64,000 nucleotides of DNA from Chitinophagaceae bacterium T5-Br10_B2g13 (GCA_001564065.1 LKNA01000001.1:44494-108493); one strand, 5' to 3'. Counted from the stretch's first letter, positions 10,045 through 20,187 are shown. Numbers and translations: made by a program. Notes: generated by a model from the letters alone, not told the origin.

Positions 10045-13000
10045 ATGTTTTATTTAGGAAAGTGTGAGCACAAATTCTGCCATACACATTTTTTAAACTC
10101 AACAAAAGACACACCCGCTGTTTTGAAATCACTTGAATCTGTATTTGGACCCAATTCGGCTCTAGTAGAAGAGCTTTACGAACAATATCAGACCGATCCA
10201 GACTCTGTTCCCAATCACTGGCGAAAATATTTCGACCAGATTGACGGAAACGAAATTCCTGCCCCTGAACAGACTGCAAAAAAACCTGCTAAATCTGAGA
10301 GAAAAGCAGAGCCGGAGACAAAGAAAACTCCTGCTAAAGAGAAAAAGGATAAAAAAGAAGTATCTGAACCATCCATCCCTGAAGGAGCTGAGCTTGTAAA
10401 GATTAAAGGCGTAGCCTCCAAAATTGTTGAAAACATGGATGAGAGTGTGGAGGTACCAACCGCCACCTCATTGCGCGTTCTTCCGGTTAAAATGCTGACC
10501 GAAGACCGGTCTATTGTTAACACTCACCTGCTCAAACGTGGTGAACCCAAAGCGTCTTTTACGCATTTTATAGCGTGGGCTGTTATCCGTGCACTGAAAG
10601 ACTATCCGAGCATTAACGGATATTACACTCAAAAAGACGGTACCCATTACAAAGTAAAACCGGGACAGGTAAATCTAGGTATAGCCGTTGACCTGGAAAG
10701 CAGAGACGGATCCAGAAATCTGGTAGTTCCAAATATTAAAGGCGTCGACAAGATGAACTTTAAAGAGTTCCTCTACGCCTACGCCGAAGTAATTGACAAA
10801 GCAAGAAACGGTAAACTTGAGGTTTCTGATTTCCAGAATACCACAATAAGTGTAACCAACCCGGGCACCATTGGCACCGTCTCTTCTGTACCGCGCCTGA
10901 TGAAAGGACAAGGAGCTATTATTGCAACAGGTGCCATCAACTATCCGGCTGAATTTCAATCTATGGCACAGGATGTGCTCAATCAGCTGGGTGTTAGTAA
11001 AGTGATGACTATGACCTGTACGTACGATCATCGTGTTATACAGGGGGCGGAATCAGGTATGTTTCTGCAAAAGGTTCATCAGCTGCTAAATGGTGAAGAA
11101 GATTTTTATGATACCATTTTCCGTGACCTTGAGATTCCTTACCAACCCCTACCTTATGGTGAAGATAAGTATGAAGGTCAGCTGAGCGGAAAAGCTAACA
11201 CTTTAGAGCAGGATCGACGAGCTATCGCTGTTTGGCGACTTATCAACATGTATCGCATGCGCGGACACGTACTTGCCGATCTTGACCCGCTGGGTTCAGG
11301 ACCGGGACAAAGCCCGGAGCTCGATCTTGAATATTATGGCCTGACTCTCTGGGATCTGGACCGTGAATTTTTCTGTGACGGACTGGGCGGCAAGAAAACA
11401 GCCAAACTCAGGGATATCATTCAGCTACTCAGAAATACCTACTGTGGTAAAATCGGAGCTGAATATAAACACTTACTCGATCTGAAAGAGCGCAGATGGC
11501 TTCGGGAAACCATGGAGTCTACCACAAATACTCCAAACCTTTCTAAAGAAGAGAAGGAAGACATACTGCATAAGCTCAACCAGGCAATGGCCTTTGAGCA
11601 GTTTCTGCATAAAAAGTACATCGGGCACAAACGATTTTCACTTGAAGGGGCTGAAACCCTGATTCCGATGATGCACTTTCTGATGGAGAAGGCCGGTGAA
11701 AAAGATATCGAGAAGTTTTTCCTTGGCATGGCTCATCGCGGGCGATTAAATATCCTCGTAAACATCATGAATAAGCCATACCGAAAAGTGTTCGCCGATT
11801 TTGAAGGGAACATCGATCCGGATACCATTCAGGGGTCCGGTGATGTGAAGTATCACCTTGGCTCGAAGGGTTCTTATGAAACCAAGAGTGGAAAAGATAT
11901 TGAGCTTGAACTACTGCCCAACCCTAGTCACCTCGAAGCAGTAAATCCTGTTGTTGAAGGGGCTACCCGGGCCAGTCAGGATCACTACGATGGCGAAGAT
12001 GTAGATCCCAAGAAGAAAATTGTACCTGTACTTATGCACGGTGATGCGGCATTTGCCGGTCAGGGTGTGGTTGCCGAAACGTTAAATATGTCGCAGCTAA
12101 GAGGCTACGAAACCGGCGGTACTATTCACGTGATCATCAACAATCAGATTGGATTTACCACCCTTCCGGAAGATGCCCGTTCCACCGAATACGCATCTGA
12201 CCTGGCAAAAATGATTCTGGCACCGATCTTCCACGTAAACGGTGATGACCCCGAAGCAGCTGTACATGCCATGAATATGGCAATAGATTACCGCCAGAAA
12301 TTTGGCAAGGATGTTGTTATTGACCTGATTTGCTACCGTAAGCATGGGCATAACGAAGGTGATGAGCCGGCATTTACACAACCGGGAATGTATAAGGAGA
12401 TCGAAAATCACGATCCCACCCGAGATATTTATGTAAAAGAACTGCTCAGAAAAGGTGAATTCAGTGAAGAGGAAATTCAGGCAATTTTTGATGAGTTCGA
12501 AGAGCTGCTAAATGAGGCATTTGAAGATGCGAAAAGTTCACCGGCCCTTGAAGTGACCGATAAAATGCTTGATCGGACTGAAGAGGCACAAAAGGAACGA
12601 GTGGAATTCCCGGACACTACATACTCAATGGATGAGTTGAAGGAAATTGCCGTTAAACTGAATACCGTACCCAAAAACTTCGATGCCAATCCAAAACTTC
12701 TGCGTCAGCTCGCAAAACGTGCCGATGCAGCACAGAAGAATGAAAAGAAAATCGACTGGGGGTTTGCTGAAGCACTCTCTTTTGGATCGCTTCTGAAAAG
12801 CGGACGAACCATTCGACTGACCGGCCAGGATGTTGAGCGGGGTACGTTCTCCCACCGTCATGTTGTTCTGCACGGCACCGAAACTGCTCAGCGTTTTATA
12901 CCGCTGAACAATCTTTCTGACGAACAGGGTGCATTTTATCCCTACAACAGTTTACTGAGTGAATTCTCGGCTCTGGGTTATGAGTTTGGTTACTCTGCTG

Positions 13001-13779
13001 CCAAATTGGACGCCCTCGTAATATGGGAGGCTCAGTTTGGTGATTTCGTGAACGGTGCTCAGATCATCATTGACCAGTTTATCTCTGCTTCTGAAGCGAA
13101 ATGGGGACAAAAATCTGCACTGGTAATGACCCTCCCCCACGGTTATGAGGGACAGGGGCCTGAACACTCCTCAGCAAGACTAGAACGATTCCTTCAGCTC
13201 TGTGCAGAAGATAACATGCAGGTCGCGAACCTGACTACACCTGCACAGTATTTCCATATTCTCCGAAAACAGACTTTACAGGAAGACAAGAAGCCTCTTA
13301 TCATAATGTCTCCGAAAAGTTTACTCCGACATCCACTTGCAGTTTGCAGTGTTGAGGAACTGGCAAACGGGAAATTTAAGCCTTTTATAGAAGATGAAAC
13401 GATAGAAGATCCGAAATCTATCGACAGAATTGTTATCTGTTCAGGCAAGGTTTACTACGATCTTTATAAAGAACGGGAAGAAAGAGGACTTGGTAATGTT
13501 GCCATAGCTCGACTGGAGCAGTTCTATCCGTTCCCCGACAAGGATATCTCCAACTATCTGGATGAGTTAAAACATGTGAAAGATATCGTTTGGTGCCAGG
13601 AAGAGCCACAGAATATGGGAGCCTGGAATTACGCCGCTCCGCGATTCATGAATCTTCTCAAGGATGGACAAAAAATTACCTATGCAGGCCGTCAGGCTTC
13701 GGCTTCTCCTGCAGCAGGTCAGAAGAAAATCCATGAGGTAGAACAGAACAACCTTGTAGATAAGGCTTTGACTGTTTAA
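10045..13779 (+). CDS. kgd: Multifunctional 2-oxoglutarate dehydrogenase (E2-E1 fusion)
   Basis: This 1244-residue fused enzyme carries out the decarboxylase (E1) and succinyl-transferase (E2) steps of the 2-oxoglutarate dehydrogenase complex, as in the actinobacterial Kgd type. Order seen: E1 N-terminal assembly helix (about 25-65, FGPNSALVEELYEQY), a Lys/Glu/Pro-rich linker (70-110), an E2 acyltransferase-like domain (115-350) with His329 in YDHRVIQGAE, then the thiamine-diphosphate E1 domains to the end, with LGMAHRGRLNILVN and HGDAAFAGQGV. No lipoyl domain is fused. The start is doubtful: the first 17 or so residues (Cys- and His-rich) look unlike the family, and a better ribosome site with GTG 10064 lies in another frame. 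A strong terminator follows. Confidence 0.9.
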   Translation: MFYLGKCEHKFCHTHFLNSTKDTPAVLKSLESVFGPNSALVEELYEQYQTDPDSVPNHWRKYFDQIDGNEIPAPEQTAKKPAKSERKAEPETKKTPAKEKKDKKEVSEPSIPEGAELVKIKGVASKIVENMDESVEVPTATSLRVLPVKMLTEDRSIVNTHLLKRGEPKASFTHFIAWAVIRALKDYPSINGYYTQKDGTHYKVKPGQVNLGIAVDLESRDGSRNLVVPNIKGVDKMNFKEFLYAYAEVIDKARNGKLEVSDFQNTTISVTNPGTIGTVSSVPRLMKGQGAIIATGAINYPAEFQSMAQDVLNQLGVSKVMTMTCTYDHRVIQGAESGMFLQKVHQLLNGEEDFYDTIFRDLEIPYQPLPYGEDKYEGQLSGKANTLEQDRRAIAVWRLINMYRMRGHVLADLDPLGSGPGQSPELDLEYYGLTLWDLDREFFCDGLGGKKTAKLRDIIQLLRNTYCGKIGAEYKHLLDLKERRWLRETMESTTNTPNLSKEEKEDILHKLNQAMAFEQFLHKKYIGHKRFSLEGAETLIPMMHFLMEKAGEKDIEKFFLGMAHRGRLNILVNIMNKPYRKVFADFEGNIDPDTIQGSGDVKYHLGSKGSYETKSGKDIELELLPNPSHLEAVNPVVEGATRASQDHYDGEDVDPKKKIVPVLMHGDAAFAGQGVVAETLNMSQLRGYETGGTIHVIINNQIGFTTLPEDARSTEYASDLAKMILAPIFHVNGDDPEAAVHAMNMAIDYRQKFGKDVVIDLICYRKHGHNEGDEPAFTQPGMYKEIENHDPTRDIYVKELLRKGEFSEEEIQAIFDEFEELLNEAFEDAKSSPALEVTDKMLDRTEEAQKERVEFPDTTYSMDELKEIAVKLNTVPKNFDANPKLLRQLAKRADAAQKNEKKIDWGFAEALSFGSLLKSGRTIRLTGQDVERGTFSHRHVVLHGTETAQRFIPLNNLSDEQGAFYPYNSLLSEFSALGYEFGYSAAKLDALVIWEAQFGDFVNGAQIIIDQFISASEAKWGQKSALVMTLPHGYEGQGPEHSSARLERFLQLCAEDNMQVANLTTPAQYFHILRKQTLQEDKKPLIIMSPKSLLRHPLAVCSVEELANGKFKPFIEDETIEDPKSIDRIVICSGKVYYDLYKEREERGLGNVAIARLEQFYPFPDKDISNYLDELKHVKDIVWCQEEPQNMGAWNYAAPRFMNLLKDGQKITYAGRQASASPAAGQKKIHEVEQNNLVDKALTV

Positions 13780-13800
13780 TAAAATCACTTGAAAAGCAAA

Positions 13801-13834
13801 AAGGCGATTGACTCATCATCAATCGCCTTTTTTT
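13801..13834. terminator. Bidirectional terminator between kgd and folE2
   Basis: AAGGCGATTGA and TCAATCGCCTT pair perfectly over 11 bp around CTCATCA, followed by seven T. An A-run on the left makes it work in the other direction as well, so it can serve convergent kgd and folE2. Confidence 0.9.
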
Positions 13835-13916
13835 ACCCTACATAAAAAGTTATAAATAGAGGTTTCATCCCGGATTGTTTGAAACAAAAGTCAGACAATC
13901 CATTATCGATGATTTT

Positions 13917-14816
13917 CTATCTCAATCCGTTAGGAACACCTTTACATATTCTGCTTACAGCATCATGGCTATGCAGACTCTCCAGATGCGCACATCGAAC
14001 TACGAAGTCACGAATTCGTTCGTCTGTATTTAATTCATCATATAGCAATCGGGCTGCATCTTCCACAAATTTCTGATAAGCGCCGTTTAATTCAGCAAAC
14101 GCCTGCTCATCTTCACGTTTAACCATAACCTGTGTTTCGGTTTTAAGAGCTTCACGGCACGCGAGAACCAGGTCATCTATCATCATCTCACTGTTTAGCT
14201 GAACGGTTATGTTTGCAACACTTCGCTGGCTATGAGGGATCGTTGCAACATCTCGTGTTTCACGTGCGTGTTCAGCCAACTCAAATGAGCATGGACAAGC
14301 ACTGCTATACTCAAAATCGAGGTGTACAAACCGGGTAAAAACCCCATTCTCATCAAGTCTGCCTTCAACTGCCACGTTGTAATACTGGTAACCGCTCATT
14401 CCTGATCTTAAGCTCTCCTGAAGCATCGGATAGCTGAATGAAAGCTTTAAAAATGCGCTTCGGCTCTCCAGGTCTTCCTTGTACTGCTCCATCACCTCTT
14501 TCAGCTTGTCAGGGTGAAAAACGTCGTCCTTAAATTTGTAGAACGTCCGCATGATGCGACTCATATTAATGCCTTTCTTTCCAGCATCGAGCCCTACGTA
14601 ACCATCAACAGATGTTTCCAGGGTAATTAATTCACCGGAGGGTGTCGGGTATTTAAGTGGTAATTTAAAGTTTGATATTCCTACTTGCTGAATGGGTACA
14701 TTTGCTCCTTCAATGAGCGATGCCGGACCATTTTGCAAATCGGGTAAACTCTCCTTGTACTGTTCCGTTACTACAAACGTAGGGTCGTAAAATCTTTTAA
14801 GATTTGTTGAAATCAT
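13917..14816 (-). CDS. folE2: GTP cyclohydrolase FolE2 (type IB)
   Basis: This 299-residue enzyme converts GTP to dihydroneopterin triphosphate, the first step toward folate, tetrahydrobiopterin or queuosine precursors. It is the COG1469 type, not the FolE type. The catalytic-loop motif S-S-A-C-P-C-S is present with Cys174 and Cys176, and the C-terminal [13 protein letters not shown] segment is conserved. FolE2 enzymes can use metals other than zinc, which helps under zinc limitation. It follows the PTPS/QueD-family gene by 20 bases in one transcript, so its product is most likely passed straight to that enzyme. No folate-pathway gene is adjacent. Confidence 0.93.
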   Translation of the reverse strand: MISTNLKRFYDPTFVVTEQYKESLPDLQNGPASLIEGANVPIQQVGISNFKLPLKYPTPSGELITLETSVDGYVGLDAGKKGINMSRIMRTFYKFKDDVFHPDKLKEVMEQYKEDLESRSAFLKLSFSYPMLQESLRSGMSGYQYYNVAVEGRLDENGVFTRFVHLDFEYSSACPCSFELAEHARETRDVATIPHSQRSVANITVQLNSEMMIDDLVLACREALKTETQVMVKREDEQAFAELNGAYQKFVEDAARLLYDELNTDERIRDFVVRCAHLESLHSHDAVSRICKGVPNGLR

Positions 14817-14836
14817 ATCTCTAACTGTTTCAAAAT

Positions 14837-15268
14837 TTAATCTGCCCGATTAGGACAATATTCAGCAATATTTCGTTCGGTTTCGTAAAGTTTAACAGAA
14901 TAAAGCTTAGATTGGCCAAACGCTGCGCTATCAACATCACTCTTTAATTGATCAAAAAAGGCTTTTACCAGATTTTCCGAAGTTGGGATAATCCCTTCCA
15001 GAAATGGCACCTCTACGTTGAGATTTTTATGATCACAAGGATCTAATACTCTATCTTTGATAATAGCTTTCAATTTTCCCAGATCGATCACATAACCCGT
15101 TTCAGGGTCAGCTTCTCCGGCCACGGTCACCTCAATTACATAATTATGACCATGCCAGTTGGGGTTATTGCACTTACCAAACGTTTTCTGATTCCACTCC
15201 TCGGATTTGTCGGGATTATGGAGCCGGTGAGATGCATTAAAGTGCGCCTTTCTTGTTACGTAAACCAC
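14837..15268 (-). CDS. 6-pyruvoyl-tetrahydropterin synthase / QueD-family enzyme
   Basis: This 143-residue T-fold enzyme acts on dihydroneopterin triphosphate. The zinc ligands are His14 (in FNASHRL), His39 and His41 (NWHGHNY), and the catalytic Cys33 lies in [18 protein letters not shown] and the late E-T-E-R motif are also intact. The family includes PTPS (tetrahydrobiopterin) and QueD (queuosine). Two facts favour a pterin-cofactor role here: the adjacent folE2, and phenylalanine hydroxylase plus pterin dehydratase elsewhere in the window. No queC or queE is nearby. The choice between the two roles remains inference. Confidence 0.88.
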   Translation of the reverse strand: MVYVTRKAHFNASHRLHNPDKSEEWNQKTFGKCNNPNWHGHNYVIEVTVAGEADPETGYVIDLGKLKAIIKDRVLDPCDHKNLNVEVPFLEGIIPTSENLVKAFFDQLKSDVDSAAFGQSKLYSVKLYETERNIAEYCPNRAD

Positions 15269-15513
15269 TGTATGTGTTTGTTTATTTTTTATTTCATTTC
15301 GAAGTCAGATTGTATCTCTTCAGCTTCGATCAGTTGTAGAAACACCGTAAAAATGATTACGGTTCCCGCCTGTTTTGAGAAGGAAAGATAATATATTAGA
15401 AAATAAGCGAGGAGCATTAAAAATACCCGGACAACCAGCTACTATTGTCAGTTTGGGGTTATTCTCAAAACAATAAGAAGTGAAATCTCTCTTAAATCGC
15501 AGCATAAAACAGA

Positions 15514-15541
15514 AAGAGCCACTCAACAGTGAGCAGCTCTT
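15514..15541 (-). terminator. Terminator downstream of ftsH
   Basis: On the minus strand AGAGC and CACT pair with AGTG and GCTCT in an interrupted stem, with U-rich sequence after it. It lies about 30 bases past the ftsH stop. In the 301 bases between ftsH and the PTPS-family gene I see nothing else with clear meaning. Confidence 0.55.
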
Positions 15542-15569
15542 CTTTTTTTCAAAAATAGTAAATCTCAGA

Positions 15570-17684
15570 TTACTCCTCTTTGGATTGCTTACTTTCCGGC
15601 TCTTCATCTTGATCCGATGAAGATTTTGCAGAAGTTTTAATTTCCTCCCCTGAGCCGGATTCTTCGTCAATTTCTTTTGAGTTATCCTTCTCATCAGATT
15701 CACTTTTAGATGAACCGTTTGTTGCCGCTCTCCTTGCATCCTCCTGATCAAAAATACCTTCAGGGTAGTTTCCGCTTGGACGGTCACCCAGCATATCCCT
15801 TAAATCAATATGGTTTAGAACCTCTTTATCAAGCAGGGTTTCCGCCATCTCTTCAAGTTTATCCATATGCTTATTAAGCAGATCTACAGTTCGCTTGTAG
15901 TTCTTATGAATAATTGCTCGGATGGCATCATCAATTTTCTGAGCTGTATTTTCAGAATATTTCTTGTTGAATCCAAAACTGTCATTAGGACTGTTAGAAT
16001 CTTTAAGAGATATATAACCCAGCTCTTCGCTCATCCCGTACTCGGCAACCATGGCAAAAGCCATGTTGGTAATCCGTTCAAGGTCATTTTGAGCACCGGT
16101 TGAGATTTTTCCGAACACCAACTCTTCGGCAACGCGGCCACCCAGTAAAGCACAGATTTTATCTTCGAGCTCTTCAGTTGTCATCAAGAATCGATCTTCG
16201 AGCGGTGTCTGCAGTGTATAACCCAGTGCGGCGAAACCCCTTGGAACTATACTAACCTTTAATACCGGATCGGTATACTCCAGGAACCAGCCCACAATAG
16301 CGTGTCCCGCCTCGTGATAGGCCACAATTTTACGTTCATTCTTGCTTATCAGCTTATTCTTCTTCTCCAGTCCCGCCACAACACGTTCAATGGCGTCCTG
16401 AAAATCGATCATCTCAACTACCTTTTTATCTCTTCTTGCCGCCATCAGAGCAGCTTCATTACAAAGGTTTGCCAAATCGGCTCCTGCAAAACCGGGTGTT
16501 TGAGAAGCGAGTACTTTAAGATCCATGTGATCAGACAATTTCAGCTTCTTACTGTGAACTTCAAGTATCTGCATACGTCCGTTCAGGTCCGGCTTGTCGA
16601 TCATAATTTGTCGATCAAATCGACCGGGTCTTAACAGTGCGGAGTCCAGAATATCAGGGCGGTTGGTAGCAGCCATGATAATTACGCCCTTATCACTGTT
16701 GAAACCATCCATCTCGCTCAACAGCTGATTTAACGTATTTTCACGTTCATCGTTTGAGCTCATCTGCATACCACGGCCACGAGTTCGGCCTATAGAGTCG
16801 ATCTCGTCGATAAACACAATACACGGTGCCTTCTCTTTTGCCTGTTTGAACAGATCCCGCACACGAGCGGCACCTACTCCCACAAACATTTCAACAAAAT
16901 CAGATCCACTTAGCGAAAAGAATGGAACATCTGCTTCTCCTGCAGTTGCTTTGGCAAGCAGGGTTTTTCCTGTTCCGGGAGGCCCTACCAACAGCACACC
17001 TTTTGGCAGTGTACCTCCAAGGTTTGTAAACTTTTGCGGATTACTCAGAAACTCAACAACCTCTTCAACTTCAGCTTTTGCTTCCTGCAGTCCGGCTACA
17101 TCTTTAAATGATACTTTACTTTCCGTCTGCTTGTCGTATAGATTTGCTTTGTTCTTTCCGATGTTCAGAACCTGCTGGCCGGGATTCATTCGTTTAAAGA
17201 TGAAAATCCAGAAAGCTATGATAAGTGCGATGGGTATTAACCAGATAAGTATACCACTGAACCAGTTCTCTTCTATTCTAACATCGTAAACTACACCATA
17301 TTCATCCAGTGTTGATCGGATATCATCTCCCTCGAGCATGGTTGTGGTGAACTTGCCTGTACCCGATTCAGATCTGTCCCACCTGTTTTCAGAAGGCTGC
17401 GGCCGTTCCGCGATTCCTTCATCAAAGGCTTTTTCGGAGTACTCTCCCTGTATACTTGTACCATTCGTAATTAGAATTTCATCAACATATCCCTGCTGAA
17501 CATATTCTAAGAACTCACTGTACTTTATACGTTCAGAACTCTCTCCCGGGATGAAATAAAAGTTAAAAGCAATCAGAACTAAAAAGAGTACTACATAGAT
17601 CCAGTTAGGAAATTTTGGAGCTTTTTTAGAATCTTTTGAGTCCTTTTCTGAAGACCCTTTTTTTAAATTTTTATTATTAGCCAT
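15570..17684 (-). CDS. ftsH: ATP-dependent zinc metalloprotease FtsH
   Basis: This 704-residue inner-membrane AAA+ protease extracts and degrades membrane and regulatory proteins. Two transmembrane helices (about 29-44 and 144-163) flank a small periplasmic domain. The AAA module has Walker A GPPGTGKT (234-241), Walker B IVFIDEID (289-296) and the second region of homology near [17 protein letters not shown]. The peptidase site is HEAGH (457-461). The tail after residue 640 is long, highly charged and Ser/Glu-rich, which is common in this family and probably disordered. It lies 135 bases after thiL; a candidate -7 box is at 17736-17743. Confidence 0.96.
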   Translation of the reverse strand: MANNKNLKKGSSEKDSKDSKKAPKFPNWIYVVLFLVLIAFNFYFIPGESSERIKYSEFLEYVQQGYVDEILITNGTSIQGEYSEKAFDEGIAERPQPSENRWDRSESGTGKFTTTMLEGDDIRSTLDEYGVVYDVRIEENWFSGILIWLIPIALIIAFWIFIFKRMNPGQQVLNIGKNKANLYDKQTESKVSFKDVAGLQEAKAEVEEVVEFLSNPQKFTNLGGTLPKGVLLVGPPGTGKTLLAKATAGEADVPFFSLSGSDFVEMFVGVGAARVRDLFKQAKEKAPCIVFIDEIDSIGRTRGRGMQMSSNDERENTLNQLLSEMDGFNSDKGVIIMAATNRPDILDSALLRPGRFDRQIMIDKPDLNGRMQILEVHSKKLKLSDHMDLKVLASQTPGFAGADLANLCNEAALMAARRDKKVVEMIDFQDAIERVVAGLEKKNKLISKNERKIVAYHEAGHAIVGWFLEYTDPVLKVSIVPRGFAALGYTLQTPLEDRFLMTTEELEDKICALLGGRVAEELVFGKISTGAQNDLERITNMAFAMVAEYGMSEELGYISLKDSNSPNDSFGFNKKYSENTAQKIDDAIRAIIHKNYKRTVDLLNKHMDKLEEMAETLLDKEVLNHIDLRDMLGDRPSGNYPEGIFDQEDARRAATNGSSKSESDEKDNSKEIDEESGSGEEIKTSAKSSSDQDEEPESKQSKEE

Positions 17685-17735
17685 TAAATCTGATTTGGTA
17701 AAACTAAAAGAGCATTAAATATAACTCTTTTTCTA

Positions 17736-17743
17736 CAAATTTA
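17736..17743 (-). promoter_or_regulatory. Possible ftsH -7 promoter box
   Basis: On the minus strand TAAATTTG fits the Bacteroidetes -7 consensus TAnnTTTG and would give a leader of about 45 bases for ftsH. I see no TTG at the expected -33 distance, so this is a half-supported promoter. Confidence 0.35.
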
Positions 17744-17819
17744 TTCAGTGCTCTTCTCTGTGAATAGCCTGTAACATATCTACTTTAAAACGATCATCGA
17801 TCCATTTTCATACATGTAT

Positions 17820-18845
17820 TTACAAATCAATTTGGTAATTGTGTTCTTCGCCTGTGTTAACAGTGAGTTGTTTTTCGGCATCAGTAACCCTGCCAATGAC
17901 TATGAAGTCGTCAAAATCAGCTTTGAATTTTTCAACCAAAGGCTCAGGCAGGGTGAAAAGCATCTCAAAATCTTCTCCGCCGTAAAAGGCATATTTATCA
18001 ACGTCCTCATTCATCTCATCAGCAACATTTCTAGCTTCCAAACTTATAGGTACAGCGGGAGAATAGATTTCTGCACCAACCCCCGATTGTTTTAAAACTT
18101 CAGTAAGATCTGCGACTAAACCTTGAGTGAGATCAATTAAAGCGTGAGGTTTCACTTCAGATTTCTTCAACGTTTCATAGAGATCCAATCGTGCTTTCGG
18201 TAACAGCTGTCTTTGTACTACATGCTCATAGGATGCCAGATCGGGCTGAAACTGTTGCTCCGGATTCTCCTGCCATGATTTTTTTTCACGTAACAGAATT
18301 CTAAGCCCGGCAATTGCACTTCCCAATTCACCGGTAACACAAATTATATCGCCCTTCTTGGCACCATTTCTGTAAATCACACTCTCTTTATCTGCACTAC
18401 CGATACAGGTTACAGATATGGCCAGAATTTGATGTGAAGCAGTAGTATCGCCGCCAGTAACCATTACATTATAATCCTTTCCGGCTGCATCAATTCCCTG
18501 GTAGAGCTGTTCTATCATCTGCACAGAATATTTATTGGGAATAGCTACATCTATAAGAATCTGCTCCGGTTCGGCGTTCATCGCAATAATATCACTAACA
18601 GCTGCTGTAACAACTTTATAGCCTAAATGCTGAAATGGGGTATAGGTTAAATCGAAATGCACTCCCTCCATAAATATTTCAGAGCTTGTGCATGTAACTT
18701 TGCCATTCTCCTGTTTAGATACAGAAGCATCATCTCCAATGCCTTTAATTACATTTTCTCTTGATGATCCTGTGTAATCTTTAAAAGTCTCTATAAGAGA
18801 TTTAAAGCCTATATCCTGTACCTGTTTAAAATCTTTTTTTGCCAT
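17820..18845 (-). CDS. thiL: Thiamine-monophosphate kinase
   Basis: ThiL phosphorylates thiamine monophosphate to the active cofactor thiamine diphosphate. The 341 residues fit the AIR synthase/PurM-like fold: the N-terminal GIGDDA metal-binding motif at about 36-41, D-I-x-A-M-N-A-E-P near 84-92, and GGDTTAS near 130. The C-terminal YGGEDFEMLFTLP motif is typical of ThiL. No other thiamine gene is adjacent, but a TPP-riboswitch TonB receptor lies at 61.1 kb. Only 12 bases separate its ATG from a terminator-like hairpin at 18858-18894, so its transcripts must either read through that hairpin or start inside it. Confidence 0.93.
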   Translation of the reverse strand: MAKKDFKQVQDIGFKSLIETFKDYTGSSRENVIKGIGDDASVSKQENGKVTCTSSEIFMEGVHFDLTYTPFQHLGYKVVTAAVSDIIAMNAEPEQILIDVAIPNKYSVQMIEQLYQGIDAAGKDYNVMVTGGDTTASHQILAISVTCIGSADKESVIYRNGAKKGDIICVTGELGSAIAGLRILLREKKSWQENPEQQFQPDLASYEHVVQRQLLPKARLDLYETLKKSEVKPHALIDLTQGLVADLTEVLKQSGVGAEIYSPAVPISLEARNVADEMNEDVDKYAFYGGEDFEMLFTLPEPLVEKFKADFDDFIVIGRVTDAEKQLTVNTGEEHNYQIDL

Positions 18846-18857
18846 AGTATTAAAACA

Positions 18858-18894
18858 AAAAAGGCAGTTATCCCAAATGAGATAAATGCCTTTT
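18858..18894 (-). terminator. Strong terminator or attenuator between exbD and thiL
   Basis: On the minus strand AAAAGGCA-T-TTATC pairs with GATAA-C-TGCCTTTT, 13 bp with one mismatch, followed by TTTTTTGTTTT. It terminates the ExbB/ExbD transcript but also sits immediately before the thiL start codon, leaving no room for a promoter in between. Confidence 0.8.
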
Positions 18895-18918
18895 ATTAAA
18901 TTGGGTTGTATTAATTAA

Positions 18919-19365
18919 TTATATATCTCGCCGTGTAGAGTAATTAATTCGTAGTGTACCCGCATGACGAAGTTCCTGCTGAACGTCGGTTATTATACCA
19001 AATTCAGAATCTTCATCCACCCTGAGAGAGACAATCAATCTGGGTTCTTCCATCAGTTTATCATACATGATATTTCTGATAGCGCCCATATCGTCGATCA
19101 AAGCATCATCAATCTGAACTCTTGTTTCACCTAATCGATTTCCTGATAAACGCTCGGGACCGATGTAGATGTAACTTACCAGACGTTTCTGCTCAATTTT
19201 CTCAATGTTTTCTGCTGCAGTGTAATTGATTTGTACCTGCAGTTCAACTTCTCTCAATACAGTAGTAACCATAAAGAAGATGAGAAGCATAAATACAACA
19301 TCGGGCATTGCAGAAGTAGGTACACCCTGCTTCGTACTAGCTTGTTTCTTTTTAAACTTTGACAT
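18919..19365 (-). CDS. ExbD/TolR-family energy transducer (second copy)
   Basis: This 148-residue protein has a short cytoplasmic N-terminus rich in Lys, one transmembrane helix (about 21-41, starting SAMPDVVFMLLIFFMV) and a periplasmic domain. The Asp in A-M-P-D (residue 22) is the proton-carrying residue of the family. It couples the proton gradient, with ExbB, to TonB or a Tol-like partner. It starts 5 bases after the first exbD, so the two are translationally close. Two different ExbD proteins in one operon is common in Bacteroidetes relatives. No tonB lies directly in this operon. Confidence 0.9.
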   Translation of the reverse strand: MSKFKKKQASTKQGVPTSAMPDVVFMLLIFFMVTTVLREVELQVQINYTAAENIEKIEQKRLVSYIYIGPERLSGNRLGETRVQIDDALIDDMGAIRNIMYDKLMEEPRLIVSLRVDEDSEFGIITDVQQELRHAGTLRINYSTRRDI

Positions 19366-19370
19366 GTGTA

Positions 19371-19913
19371 TTACCCCTCATCCGGTTCTGCAATTGAGAT
19401 TTTCTTAGGATACATCTCCTGTATCTCCTCTCTGCGTTCGCTGTTTTGCTCAAGTGAACTAAACGGCACACCAAACCTGTCCATAGATGCCTGATGGCGG
19501 AGTTCGGCGTATGCGCCCATAACTTCATCAAGCATATTTATATAGACATTGTAAGGAGTCCGCCTGTCCGTTTTAATTGAGACAATAGCGTCGTCAGGTG
19601 AGTCGGACAAATCAGGATCAACTCCGTTATTGTCAACAAAGCGTTTAATACGGTCTCTAACTTCATTAATTGAAGCCGGTTCTTCATCAATCAGAACCAT
19701 TCCTTGTGCGTTAACCAGAATATTCATCAGGTTACGTTCACGCACCGGTGGGGGTTCAATGTCGTCAGGTATAGGTGGCAGTACCAAACCAATACCTGTA
19801 TCAACGTCGATGGTAGTTACAACAAGAAAGAAGATCAGCAAGAGAAAGGCGATATCCGCAAGGGATGACCCATCAATTTCTCCACTTTCTCTGTTTCGCT
19901 TTTTATTAAGCAT
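19371..19913 (-). CDS. ExbD/TolR-family energy transducer (first copy)
   Basis: This 180-residue ExbD-type protein has one transmembrane helix (about 17-37) that carries the conserved Asp in S-S-L-A-D-I-A-F-L-L. The periplasmic part contains a proline-rich segment (PPIPDDIEPPP) straight after the membrane helix and ends in a charged tail with PKKISIAEPDEG. It is longer than the second copy by about 30 residues. It begins 4 bases after the small membrane protein gene. Together with ExbB it should form the proton-driven motor for TonB-dependent outer membrane transport. Confidence 0.9.
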   Translation of the reverse strand: MLNKKRNRESGEIDGSSLADIAFLLLIFFLVVTTIDVDTGIGLVLPPIPDDIEPPPVRERNLMNILVNAQGMVLIDEEPASINEVRDRIKRFVDNNGVDPDLSDSPDDAIVSIKTDRRTPYNVYINMLDEVMGAYAELRHQASMDRFGVPFSSLEQNSERREEIQEMYPKKISIAEPDEG

Positions 19914-19917
19914 ACAT

Positions 19918-20187
19918 TTAAAATTTAAATGTTCCGCGTGTTCCAGTTACTACAATGCCGAGAATCATTACACCCATCATAAACATCATGGTGGCAACGC
20001 CGGCCTGGTTAGCTGAACCTAAAGTGGCATATGAGATTGCGAATACTGCCACAGGAACACCCATAACAGCCACGCGTTTAATGTCTGACTTTCCATTGAT
20101 CACATTGCGAACACCGGAAACCAGAATACCTATTAATCCTATACCGATCAGGCCGAAGACTAACCCTATTGCTAAATTATCAATCAT
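19918..20187 (-). CDS. Small membrane protein between exbB and exbD
   Basis: This 89-residue protein has three predicted membrane segments: about 7-27, 39-57 and 62-82. It is rich in Gly and Ile, with a short cytoplasmic-looking K-S-D-I-K-R loop between the first two helices. I do not recognise a family. It lies 40 bases after exbB and 4 bases before the first exbD, inside the motor operon, so a role in assembling or tuning the ExbB/ExbD complex is a reasonable inference. The start ATG 20187 has no competing upstream start. Confidence 0.7.
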   Translation of the reverse strand: MIDNLAIGLVFGLIGIGLIGILVSGVRNVINGKSDIKRVAVMGVPVAVFAISYATLGSANQAGVATMMFMMGVMILGIVVTGTRGTFKF

